36,706 nt of DNA, taken from Pseudomonadota bacterium (GTDB taxonomy: Bacteria > Myxococcota_A > Polyangia > Haliangiales > Haliangiaceae). The stretch lies in assembly GCA_023428295.1 (NCBI GenBank), contig JAEYYV010000264.1:1-36706 (forward strand), given 5' to 3'. Both the position numbers and the translations under genes were made by a program. The notes under the pieces are model-generated. The model was not told the origin of the DNA, ran no database searches, and saw only the letters and a program-made list of their open reading frames with translations. Numbering within the stretch: position 1 is the stretch's first letter; each line of letters begins with the position of its first letter. Shown here piece after piece: positions 17,526-25,557 of the stretch.

Positions 17526-20180
17526 ATGGTGCCTCGTCGCGACCCTGCTCTACGCGTGTTGCGTCGGGGTGTGCTCGTGGGGTTACTCGCGGGCGGAACC
17601 GCCGGGGTGCTCGACGCGATCTGGTCATGGGGCTCGGCGAACCAGTTCGTTCCCGGGTTGTTCGCGCACCTGCGCTTCAGCTTGTTCGCGGGCGCCGTCC
17701 ACGCGTCAGCCGGGGCGCTCGCCGGCCTGGTCGTCACGCTCGGATTGCTCGTGGTCCTGCGCCACAGCCGGCTCGGCGACCTGCTCGACTTCGCGTGGAC
17801 CGAGCACGTCGCGCGACGCGAGCGCGATCCGCGCGAGGCGCTGACCGGGCTGTCGCTCGTGATCGCGATGCTGCCGACCGTGGCGATCTCGCTGGTCGTG
17901 GCGTTCCGCATCGCGAGCCGCTTCCTCGCGAACCGCAAGGCGCCCGAGCTGGTCGTGGTGGTGGCGATGGGCGCCTCGCTCGCGGCGATCGCGGCGGCGA
18001 TCCCGATCGCGTTCGTCGTGGCGCGGCGGATCGAAGACGCCCTGCGCGCCCTCGTGAAGCGCGTCCCGGTGATCGCGAGCCCGTTCGCGCCGCTCGTCGC
18101 GGGTGGGCTGATGATCGCGGCCGGCCTCGTCGTGTGGTCGATCCGCTCGTGGGAGACAGCGCGCGTGTTGCCGCTGCGGGCGCCCGTCGTCGTCGCGATC
18201 GCGCTCGGCCTCGCGATTCCGCTGTGGCGACCGGCGAGCGCGATCGAGGTGCTGTGGAGCCTTCTACGCCCGGCGGTGCGCCGCACGGCGTGGGTGCTGC
18301 TGCCGTTCGTGCTGTTCGGCCTCGTGCTCGCGCTCGGCGCGTCGCAGGCCACGATCAAAGCAGCGTCGTCGTACACGGCCCTGTCGGGTCCGGTCATCCG
18401 CGTGCTCCGCAAGGTGCTCGATCGCGATCGCGACGGCTACTCGGGCGTGCTCGGCGGCGGCGATTGCGACGACGGCGATCCGTCCATCCATCCCAACGCG
18501 CCCGAGATTCCCGATGACGGCATCGATCAGAACTGCACCGGTGGAGACCCGTCGTCCACCGCGCCGCCTCACGATGCGGCGTTCGCCCCCGTGCCCGCGA
18601 GCGTTCCGCGGGACTTCAACGTCCTCATGATCACGATCGATACCGCGCGCGCCGACCACTTCGGCATGTACGGCTATCCGCGCCCGACCTCGCCACGCCT
18701 CGACGAGCTCGCGAAGGACGGCACGGTGTTCGAGAACGGGTGGGCGCACGCACCGTCGACGCGCTACTCGATCCCCGCGATCCTCACGGGGCGGCTGCCG
18801 CTCGACGTGTACTACGACTACTCGAGCGGAGGCTGGCCTGGCATCGCGCCGCGCGCGACCACGATCGCGGAGTCACTGCAGCCGCTCGGCTTCGTCACGG
18901 GTGCGATCACGAACTACTGGTACTTCGATCGCTCGCGCCGCATGGATCAGGGCTTCGTGGAGTACGACAACACGAACGCGTCGCGGCACTCGAGCGTCTC
19001 CAAGGCGGGCCCCGAGCAGACGCGCGGCTCGTCGTCGCAGCAGCAAACGGACAAGGCGATCGACTTCGTCGCGCGGCACCAGCAAGACCGCTGGATGCTG
19101 TGGGTGCATTACTACGACCCGCACTACGCGTACGAGCCGCACCCCGAGACGCCGCTGTTCGGAACGGATCGCGTCGCGCTCTACGATGGAGAGATTCGCT
19201 TCACCGACCAGCACATCGGGCGCTTGCTCGACGATCTGCGCGCGAAGGGCCTGTACGACAAGACCGTGGTCGTCGTGACCGGCGATCACGGCGAGGGCTT
19301 CGGGGAGCACGACATCGAGCTGCACGGCTATCACCTGTACGCCGCGCAGACGAAGGTGCCGCTCGTGTTCCGCGTGCCCGGGCTCGCGCCGCGACGAAGT
19401 GTGTTGCCCGCGGGTCACGTCGACATCTTGCCGACGCTCGTCAACCTCGCGGGCGGCCCTGCGACGAGTGAGATGATGGGGCAATCGCTGGTGCCGGCGC
19501 TCGCCGGAGACGACGCGGGCGCCGACACGCGCGTCGTGTTCCAGCAGCTCTCGTACGAGAACAACAACGAGATGCGCGGTGCTGCGAGCCGCACGTGCCA
19601 CGTCATCTATAACGTCAGCCCCGATTGGAGCTGGGAGGCGTATCGCATCGATCGGGATCCGGCCGAGAAGCACGATCTCGCCGGCGAGGAGTGCGAGGAG
19701 ACCGCGACAGCGCTCGGCAAGCGGTTCGACGCGGATCAGATTCCCGCAGGTGCGGCCGAGGCGCTCTTGCCGTCGCGCCCGCAGATCGCAGCGCCCATCG
19801 ACGCGAACTTCGGCACCAGCGTGCGCCTGCTCTGGGTCGAGGTGCCGCCCACGGCGAAGCGCAACGAGACGATCGAGCTCACGTGGACGTTCGAAGCGCT
19901 CGGCAAGGTCGGCGCGGGCTGGAAGGTGTTCGTGCACGCGGAGGGCCCCAGCCACCCGATGATCAATGGCGACCATCGCCCCCTGCGTCCGTTCGAGTGG
20001 TGGACGGCCGGTCAGTTCATTCGCTACAAGTCGCAGCTCGCGATCCCACCCACGGCGCCGGTGGGCACGTTCAGGATCCTCGCGGGCATGTTCAAGGGCG
20101 ACACGCGCGCGAACGTGTCGGCGAAGATCCCCGTCGAGAGGAACGCGGTGGTCGTCGGTTCGTTCGAGGTCGTTCCGTGA
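17526..20180 (+). CDS. Membrane-anchored sulfatase-like (alkaline phosphatase superfamily) enzyme with MopE-type motif
   Basis: An 884-residue protein. Residues 1-275 hold about six membrane helices. Residues 299-338 form a MopE-like metal-binding motif (DRDRDGYSG, GDCDDGDPS, DGIDQNC). The enzyme domain spans about 363-700: VLMITIDTARADHFGMYGY supplies the metal Asp, TGDHGEGFGEHD the second metal cluster. The nucleophile region reads HAPSTRYSIPAILTG. Aligned to C-x-P-S-R of sulfatases, the formylglycine Cys is replaced by T412 and the Pro and Arg are absent. That argues against a classical sulfatase and for Thr chemistry as in LtaS/EptA-type phosphoryl-alcohol transferases or hydrolases. A beta-sandwich domain closes the protein (about 755-884). 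Its TGA overlaps the next GTG by four bases, tying it to a GT-C protein. Substrate is unknown. Confidence 0.88.
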   Translation: MVPRRDPALRVLRRGVLVGLLAGGTAGVLDAIWSWGSANQFVPGLFAHLRFSLFAGAVHASAGALAGLVVTLGLLVVLRHSRLGDLLDFAWTEHVARRERDPREALTGLSLVIAMLPTVAISLVVAFRIASRFLANRKAPELVVVVAMGASLAAIAAAIPIAFVVARRIEDALRALVKRVPVIASPFAPLVAGGLMIAAGLVVWSIRSWETARVLPLRAPVVVAIALGLAIPLWRPASAIEVLWSLLRPAVRRTAWVLLPFVLFGLVLALGASQATIKAASSYTALSGPVIRVLRKVLDRDRDGYSGVLGGGDCDDGDPSIHPNAPEIPDDGIDQNCTGGDPSSTAPPHDAAFAPVPASVPRDFNVLMITIDTARADHFGMYGYPRPTSPRLDELAKDGTVFENGWAHAPSTRYSIPAILTGRLPLDVYYDYSSGGWPGIAPRATTIAESLQPLGFVTGAITNYWYFDRSRRMDQGFVEYDNTNASRHSSVSKAGPEQTRGSSSQQQTDKAIDFVARHQQDRWMLWVHYYDPHYAYEPHPETPLFGTDRVALYDGEIRFTDQHIGRLLDDLRAKGLYDKTVVVVTGDHGEGFGEHDIELHGYHLYAAQTKVPLVFRVPGLAPRRSVLPAGHVDILPTLVNLAGGPATSEMMGQSLVPALAGDDAGADTRVVFQQLSYENNNEMRGAASRTCHVIYNVSPDWSWEAYRIDRDPAEKHDLAGEECEETATALGKRFDADQIPAGAAEALLPSRPQIAAPIDANFGTSVRLLWVEVPPTAKRNETIELTWTFEALGKVGAGWKVFVHAEGPSHPMINGDHRPLRPFEWWTAGQFIRYKSQLAIPPTAPVGTFRILAGMFKGDTRANVSAKIPVERNAVVVGSFEVVP

Positions 20181-22222
20181 CGGAGCTGCCGGCGGCTACC
20201 GCGACGACGCCAAATGACAAGAAGCTCTGGCGCGATCGCGTGGTGTACGCGCTGCCGTGGGTGATCGTCGCGCTGCCCGCGCTGTACCAGCTCTACCTGC
20301 TGTCGACGGCGGTGACCGGTCGCCTCACGTATCCGTACGACCTCGAGTGGATGGAAGGCGGGATGCTGCACCACGCGCTGCGCATCCACGACGGGCGCGG
20401 CATCTACGTTCCGCCCTCGATCGACTTCATTCCGTATCTCTACACGCCGCTGTATCCGTCACTGCTCGCGCTGTTCTCGGGCGTGTTCGGCCTGTCGTAC
20501 ACCGTCGGGCGCGCCGTCTCGTTGCTGTCCATGGTGGGCACGGCGGTGAGCGCGTTCCTGCAGCTCGGCAGCAGCCGCCATCAGCACGCGCGACGGGGCC
20601 CCGCGATCGCGGGCACGCTGCTCGGTCTCGGCCTGTTCGCCGCCGCGTATCCCTACATGGAGGGTTGGTACGACCTCGTTCGCGCCGACATGCTCTTCCT
20701 CTACATCGTCACTGCCGCGATCGCGGGGCTGCCGCGCTGGGCGACGACGGGAACGGGCGTGCGCGGTCATGCTCGTGTCGCCGCCGGCGCTGCGATGCTC
20801 GCGCTCGCATTCTTCACGAAGCAGACCGGCATCATCTACGTCGCGCTCGGCGGCACGATCGTGTTGGTGCTCGCGTGGCGTCGCGTTCCGACGTTCGTCG
20901 CCGTCGCGGGTACGATCGGACTCGGCGGAGCGGCGCTCCTGCAGAAGGCCACCGACGGGTGGTTCTGGATCTACATCCGCGAGATCCACGCCGCGCACGA
21001 CTTCAACAAGGATCGCTTCTGGAAGTCGTTCGAGTACATCCTGTGGCACTTCCCACTGATGACGATCGTCGTCGCGACAACGATCGTCGCGCTCGTCGTC
21101 ACCCGGATCGTGAAGGGCTCGTTGCCGCGTGGAACGCATCCGTTCTTGCTCTGGGCTCCCGTCTTCGCGGTGTCCACGCTCGTCGGCGCCGTGGGCTGGG
21201 GCACCGAGTTCGCACACTTCAACGCGTACATGCCGGCATTCCTGCACGGCGGTCTCGCAGCGGGTGCGGCTCTGCCCGCGTGGTTCGCCATCACGCGCGT
21301 GTGGTGCGGCGATCGTCCGCGCACGGACATCGTCGCCACGGTGGTCGCGCTCGCCGCGGCGATCCCGCTCGCGATCACTTGCTACACCAAGGATTGGAAG
21401 CCGCAGAAGTTCATCCCCACGGCAAAGGATCGCGCGGCCGGTGACAAGCTCGTCGCTCGCATTCGCGCGATCGACGGCGCGGTGTGGATGCCTTCGCACC
21501 CGTGGTACGTGCACCTCGCGGGGAAGACGCCGCGCGTGCATCGCATGGGCATCAAGGACGTCACCGCGCGCAAGCCGCGACCGGTGAAGCGGCTCGACGA
21601 GGCCCTCGGCCAGCAGTGGTTCGACGCGCTGATCCTCGACGATCGGGACATCCAGCTCGAGCTCGGCCAGGTGCAAGCGAGCTATCGCGCCGCGCTGAAG
21701 CTCCCGCCGGACGAGCGCCCCCGCCTGTACACGGGCGCGAAGGTGGTGCCCGACAGCGTCTGGATCCCTGCCCGTCCCGCGGTAGTGCCGCCGCAGACGA
21801 CCGTGTTGTTCGATTTCGAGAACCCCACGTGGGATGGCTGGCAGATGCAGGGCGTGGCGTTCGGTCCGCGCACCGCGTCGGAGCCGCGACCCGGACAAGC
21901 GCTCGTACTCGGCACGTCCGGGCGGCGCTACGCGAACAGCGCGTACAACGGCGACGCGTCCATCGGCCGCGCGACGTCCCCGCCGTTCGACGTGACCGGT
22001 ACGATCACGCTGAAGCTCGCCGGCACCGCCGACACGAGGCTGCGCGTCGAGCTGTGGAGCGATCAGCGCATCATCGCGACGGTCTCGCCGACCGGTGGCG
22101 ATACGCTGAAGACCGTGGAGCTCGATCCGGGCCCCGCGCTCCACGCGAAGGCCACGCTCGTCCTCGTCGACGATTCACCGACGGGACACCTCGTCGTCGA
22201 CGACATCTGGATCCGCCGCTAA
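20177..22222 (+). CDS. GT-C glycosyltransferase-like membrane protein with C-terminal lectin-like module
   Basis: A 681-residue protein. About ten to twelve membrane helices fill residues 22-420. After the first is YPYDLEWMEGGMLHHALRI, an acidic loop (D55, E57, E60) in the position expected for the catalytic or donor site of GT-C enzymes, followed by IPYLYTPLYPSL. Residues about 540-681 are a separate jelly-roll-like module: FDFENPTWDGW, GRRYANSAYNGD, GRATSPPFDV and HLVVDDIWIRR. That pattern (W, then R-x-A-N-S, G-D and TSPPF) recurs in secreted glycosidases such as GH32 relatives, so it may bind glycan. The start is GTG at 20177, in a four-base GTGA overlap with the sulfatase-like gene; the frame upstream lies in another frame of that gene. 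The last four bases overlap the convergent zinc-ribbon gene. Confidence 0.83.
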   Translation: MTELPAATATTPNDKKLWRDRVVYALPWVIVALPALYQLYLLSTAVTGRLTYPYDLEWMEGGMLHHALRIHDGRGIYVPPSIDFIPYLYTPLYPSLLALFSGVFGLSYTVGRAVSLLSMVGTAVSAFLQLGSSRHQHARRGPAIAGTLLGLGLFAAAYPYMEGWYDLVRADMLFLYIVTAAIAGLPRWATTGTGVRGHARVAAGAAMLALAFFTKQTGIIYVALGGTIVLVLAWRRVPTFVAVAGTIGLGGAALLQKATDGWFWIYIREIHAAHDFNKDRFWKSFEYILWHFPLMTIVVATTIVALVVTRIVKGSLPRGTHPFLLWAPVFAVSTLVGAVGWGTEFAHFNAYMPAFLHGGLAAGAALPAWFAITRVWCGDRPRTDIVATVVALAAAIPLAITCYTKDWKPQKFIPTAKDRAAGDKLVARIRAIDGAVWMPSHPWYVHLAGKTPRVHRMGIKDVTARKPRPVKRLDEALGQQWFDALILDDRDIQLELGQVQASYRAALKLPPDERPRLYTGAKVVPDSVWIPARPAVVPPQTTVLFDFENPTWDGWQMQGVAFGPRTASEPRPGQALVLGTSGRRYANSAYNGDASIGRATSPPFDVTGTITLKLAGTADTRLRVELWSDQRIIATVSPTGGDTLKTVELDPGPALHAKATLVLVDDSPTGHLVVDDIWIRR

Positions 22223-23037
22223 TACCAACCGAACGCTTCGGCGTTGCTGCGGATGTACTCGCCGACAAGCGACGCTTGGAACAGCCAGAACAGCGTCCAC
22301 ACGAACGCGACGATCGAATCCACGATCCACGAGCTGTCGAACATCGTCGTGACGAGCGCCAGGCCGACGGCGATCGCGACCGACACGATCCACATGCCGA
22401 CGAAGCGCACGTACTGCCCCGGTGCGCGCGCGATGACCCTCACCCAGGTGACAGGCCAGATCGCAGCCCACGCGCTGTTCGTGACGGCGATCGCGAGCAC
22501 GACCGCGGGCATGTAGATCTGCGACAGGAGTAGCAGCGCGAGGATCGCTCGCGGAGACAGCGGCTCCATCAGGTGGTACTGGACCGCGATCAGTGGACCG
22601 AGACCGAGCACCACGCACAGGAAGCCGCCAAACGCGTACGCGCGGAGCTCGTGCCAGTTCTGCACCGCCTCGCCTCCCGACGGCAATCCTTCGCCGCCCG
22701 CACCGACGTGGTGCACGGTCACGAAGTAGTAGCTGACGAGCGTCCCGGCATAGACGATCGGGATCGCGTACATCCAGCTGAGGAGCCCGTAGAACAAACC
22801 GAGCGCGAGCGAGGTGAGGAGCCCTTCGGTCGAGAGCACGCGCTTCACGGAGCGGACGATCGCTTCCTCGACGGATCGCTGCACCGCGAACGTCTCGACC
22901 TCCGCGCCGCACGTCGGACACACCTTGTGAGCCGTGAGCCCGACCGCGCGTGGACAGTCCTCGCACCACAGCGCGCCGCACTGCACGCACTTCCACCTTG
23001 CCTCCTCCGCACCGTGCATCGCGCAGCTCACGCGCAC
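22219..23037 (-). CDS. Polytopic membrane protein with N-terminal B-box-like zinc domain
   Basis: A 272-residue protein of unknown function. Residues 1-45 carry CAMH, KCVQC, CEDC and VCPTC, ordered like a B-box/zinc-ribbon that could bind two zinc ions (C5/H8, C17/C20, C25/C28, C40/C43). The rest has about six hydrophobic segments, including LGLFYGLLSWMYAIPIVYAG and RAILALLLLSQIYMPAVVLAI, resembling Yip1-like or DUF4013-type membrane folds. The start is GTG at 23037 (MRVSCAMHG). The internal ATG at 23019 would keep H8 and most Cys but lose C5, so I prefer the GTG. Stop overlaps that of the convergent glycosyltransferase gene. It sits 19 bp downstream of the next GT gene on the same strand and is likely in its operon. 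Zinc-finger/membrane fusions of this sort are common in Myxococcota but uncharacterised as far as I know. Confidence 0.8.
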   Translation of the reverse strand: MRVSCAMHGAEEARWKCVQCGALWCEDCPRAVGLTAHKVCPTCGAEVETFAVQRSVEEAIVRSVKRVLSTEGLLTSLALGLFYGLLSWMYAIPIVYAGTLVSYYFVTVHHVGAGGEGLPSGGEAVQNWHELRAYAFGGFLCVVLGLGPLIAVQYHLMEPLSPRAILALLLLSQIYMPAVVLAIAVTNSAWAAIWPVTWVRVIARAPGQYVRFVGMWIVSVAIAVGLALVTTMFDSSWIVDSIVAFVWTLFWLFQASLVGEYIRSNAEAFGWY

Positions 23038-23056
23038 GATCGTATCTCATCGTGAC

Positions 23057-24691
23057 TTACGGGCGCTTGTAGACGCTGACGATCGGGACACCGTCGCTTC
23101 GCAGCACGAACACCGGCTGCACGGTCTTGTACGTCTGCCAGATCATGTAGTCGTGCCGATTGAAGTGCTTCTCGTGGATGACGATCGCGAGCTGCGACTT
23201 GTCGATGCCCATCTGCTCCCAGCCCGCGTCGCGAATGTTCTTGGGCAACAGCTTCGCGCGATGGTAGTAGCCCCACGCGGGCGCGGCGTCGTGCGTGTAG
23301 ACCTGCGCGCCCGACGGAGCGAGGCGCGCGAGCTCGGGCAGCACACCGCGCGCGGCGACGCCCCAGAACTGACGGTTCATCCCGTGATCCGCGCCGCCCG
23401 GTGCGCCACCGGCGAGCGCGTTGTACCAGGTGAGCGCGTACGGCTGCGCGGCGCGCGTCTCGGTGGCCGCGGCGAGGAGCGCGATGCCGCAGACAACGCC
23501 GATGGTCGCGTACTGGACGCGAGACGTGAGTGTCCGCTTCTCGGACAGAATGGCGAGCGCTGTCCGCGCGGCCCACACGAGGCCCACGGCAGCGGCGATG
23601 CAGATCGTGGGGAGCGCCGGCATCCAGTGCTTCTCGGCGCCGAAGATCGGCGTGGTGCCGAGGAAGAACGGCCCCATCGACGCGGCCGCCGACAGCACGA
23701 GGAGCAGCACCGGCATGCGCTTGTCCGGTGCGGGCTGGTGAAGCTTTCCGAGAGCGCGCGCGATCCACACGCACGCCCCCGTCGCTGCGGAGACGAGCGT
23801 GATGACGGGAACGGTGAACAACGTCGTGACGAGCGCGACGTGCCACGGGAAGCGCGGCGCGTTCCAGTTCTCGCCGAGATACTCGAAGTTGTAGTGCACG
23901 TGCTTCAGGTGGAACGTGAGCCAGTCACTCACGCGATCGATCGGCGCGAACCACAGCCACGGCCACAGGACGTACAGCGTGAGCGGCCCGAGGAGCGCGA
24001 GGCACACGATCATGCGCCAGCGATGCGCGAACAGACCGCGCCACTTGTTCTCGCGATAGCCGAGCACGAGGTAGTGAAGACCCAGCGCGAACGGCAACAG
24101 CAGCGCGTTGTGCTTGGTCGCGAGCGCGAGACCGAACACCACGCCCGCGTACCAGGGCCAGCCCTTGCTCGCGAGGCCGCGCCAGTACGCGTACACCGTC
24201 GCGAACCACAGCGTCATGATCGGCGCGTCGAAGCACGCGAGGCCGGCGTGAAATAGCGCGCGCGGCAAGAACAGCACGAACAGCGCGGCGACGATCGCCT
24301 CGGTGAAGCCCCACAGCCCGAGGACAAACATGTACACGAGCCACACGAGCAGCCCGTGCATCACCGCCGACGGGAAGCGATACGCCGACAGCTCGTCGAC
24401 GCCGAGCCCGTCGTGGAGCAGCTTCTCGGAGAGACCGAACAGCGTCTTCATGAGCGGCGGGTGCTCGCGGTTGTTGTCGGTCGCGTTCCTGCCGCCCCAC
24501 GACTTGGTGATGTTGTCCTTGCCGATACCGTGATCGAACGTGACGAGCCCGGTCCACCACGTGGCGTACTTCGTACCCGCGTTCATGTAGACGGTCTCGT
24601 CGCGCGCGATGCCGACGCCCCGCTGGTTCACCATCACCACGACGATCGTGACCAGCGCGAGCACGATGCCGACGACGCGTTCGCGCGTCAT
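23057..24691 (-). CDS. GT39-like (PMT/ArnT-type) membrane glycosyltransferase
   Basis: A 544-residue polytopic protein. The N-terminal helix (7-22) leads to GIARDETVYMNAGTKY with D31-E32, the canonical first-loop acidic pair of dolichyl/polyprenyl-phosphate-mannose-type transferases. NREHPPLMKTLFGLSEKLL follows, the second family motif (HPP). Nine or more further helices and a C-terminal soluble domain (about 430-544) with GADHGMNRQFWG and VFVLRSDGVPIVSVYKRP complete it. The protein starts at ATG 24691, overlapping the stop of the anchored protein upstream by four bases. With that gene and the zinc-ribbon protein it makes a three-gene unit on the minus strand. Donor sugar and acceptor cannot be read from the sequence. 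The family assignment is good. Confidence 0.87.
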   Translation of the reverse strand: MTRERVVGIVLALVTIVVVMVNQRGVGIARDETVYMNAGTKYATWWTGLVTFDHGIGKDNITKSWGGRNATDNNREHPPLMKTLFGLSEKLLHDGLGVDELSAYRFPSAVMHGLLVWLVYMFVLGLWGFTEAIVAALFVLFLPRALFHAGLACFDAPIMTLWFATVYAYWRGLASKGWPWYAGVVFGLALATKHNALLLPFALGLHYLVLGYRENKWRGLFAHRWRMIVCLALLGPLTLYVLWPWLWFAPIDRVSDWLTFHLKHVHYNFEYLGENWNAPRFPWHVALVTTLFTVPVITLVSAATGACVWIARALGKLHQPAPDKRMPVLLLVLSAAASMGPFFLGTTPIFGAEKHWMPALPTICIAAAVGLVWAARTALAILSEKRTLTSRVQYATIGVVCGIALLAAATETRAAQPYALTWYNALAGGAPGGADHGMNRQFWGVAARGVLPELARLAPSGAQVYTHDAAPAWGYYHRAKLLPKNIRDAGWEQMGIDKSQLAIVIHEKHFNRHDYMIWQTYKTVQPVFVLRSDGVPIVSVYKRP

Positions 24692-25500
24692 TGCCGTGCC
24701 TCGGCAGCAAAGCAGATGAGGCGCCCCGGAGCGCTCGAGCGGACCACGATGGTCACGTCGGACGTGCCCGGCGTCGTCGGCGCGGCGAAGCGTACCCAGC
24801 CATCGTCGACCCCAGCGATCGCGCTCGCGACGACGGTGCCGCCGATCTGCACGTCGAGCTCACCAGGTGCGCGGACATCGCGCCGCGTGAACACGTCGGC
24901 GATGCCCACGTAGCCGACGAGCTGCGAGCCGAGCGGCAGCGCGGGGAACGTGATCCGCGAGCCCGGCATCGCTTGAATGCAGCGATGGGGCGCGAAGCCG
25001 ACCTCGGCGAGCACGAGCGTGGCGCGGCCGCCTTCGATCTTCGCGGTGGGCAAGCGCTCGCGCAGATCCGCGAGCACCACCGCGGGCGTTTGCTCGCGCC
25101 GCACGATCTCTACGCTCTCGATTCCGCTCTCGATGCCGCTCACCTGCGTGCGAGCGATGGCCGGCACATCGGCCACCGGCGACGCAGCACCGCGAATCGA
25201 GAGCTCCCAGATGCGGCGATACTTCGCGTGATCCATCCGCGCGACATCGTCGAGCGGCATGAGGTCACCGAGATGGAGGCGCCCCACCGGCTCGATCCAG
25301 TCGGGCGCGAAGACGATCAGATCGCCCGCCTGGAACTGCTTCCGGACCTCGGCGGCGGCGGCTCGCCACGCGCTGTCGTCGGGGACACCGCGCGGCGCCC
25401 GCAGGGTCGCGACGATCTCCCACAGCGCGACGAGCAAGAGCACGCCCACGGGGATCGCGAGATAGGCGCGCGGGGGCGAACTTTCCTCGGACGGCTCCAC
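24688..25500 (-). CDS. Membrane-anchored beta-rich protein of the glycosyltransferase locus
   Basis: A 270-residue protein I cannot assign to a named family. One membrane helix at about 12-29 (LAIPVGVLLLVALWEIVATL) precedes an extracytoplasmic body. Residues 45-160 read as a Rossmann-like or alpha/beta segment (GDLIVFAPDWIEPVGRLHLG, YRRIWELSIRG); comparable WxxP-containing segments occur in proteins beside GT-C enzymes. Residues 185-270 are beta-rich (GSRITFPALPLGSQLVGYVGI, GELDVQIGG, TIVVRSSAPG). The start is GTG at 25500 (MEPSEESSPPRAYL). The stop overlaps the next gene by four bases, so it is coupled to the GT39-like enzyme and probably works with it at the membrane as an accessory or acceptor-handling subunit. 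That role is inference. It is divergent from 25558 across 57 bp. Confidence 0.75.
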   Translation of the reverse strand: MEPSEESSPPRAYLAIPVGVLLLVALWEIVATLRAPRGVPDDSAWRAAAAEVRKQFQAGDLIVFAPDWIEPVGRLHLGDLMPLDDVARMDHAKYRRIWELSIRGAASPVADVPAIARTQVSGIESGIESVEIVRREQTPAVVLADLRERLPTAKIEGGRATLVLAEVGFAPHRCIQAMPGSRITFPALPLGSQLVGYVGIADVFTRRDVRAPGELDVQIGGTVVASAIAGVDDGWVRFAAPTTPGTSDVTIVVRSSAPGRLICFAAEARQ

Positions 25501-25557
25501 GAGACCGCCCGCAAACTACCACGCGGCTCGTCGGCGGACTAACCTCGGCTCCCTCCC

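Noticed and set aside
15998..18517. 839-residue plus-strand open frame
   Set aside because: Antisense of a clear GT-C gene running into the sulfatase-like gene off frame; no motif and no sensible start.
20459..22144. 561-residue minus-strand open frame
   Set aside because: Antisense of the GT-C/lectin-like gene with Arg/Asp-rich composition.
22934..24256. 440-residue plus-strand open frame
   Set aside because: Antisense of the GT39-like and zinc-ribbon genes, which have clear motifs.
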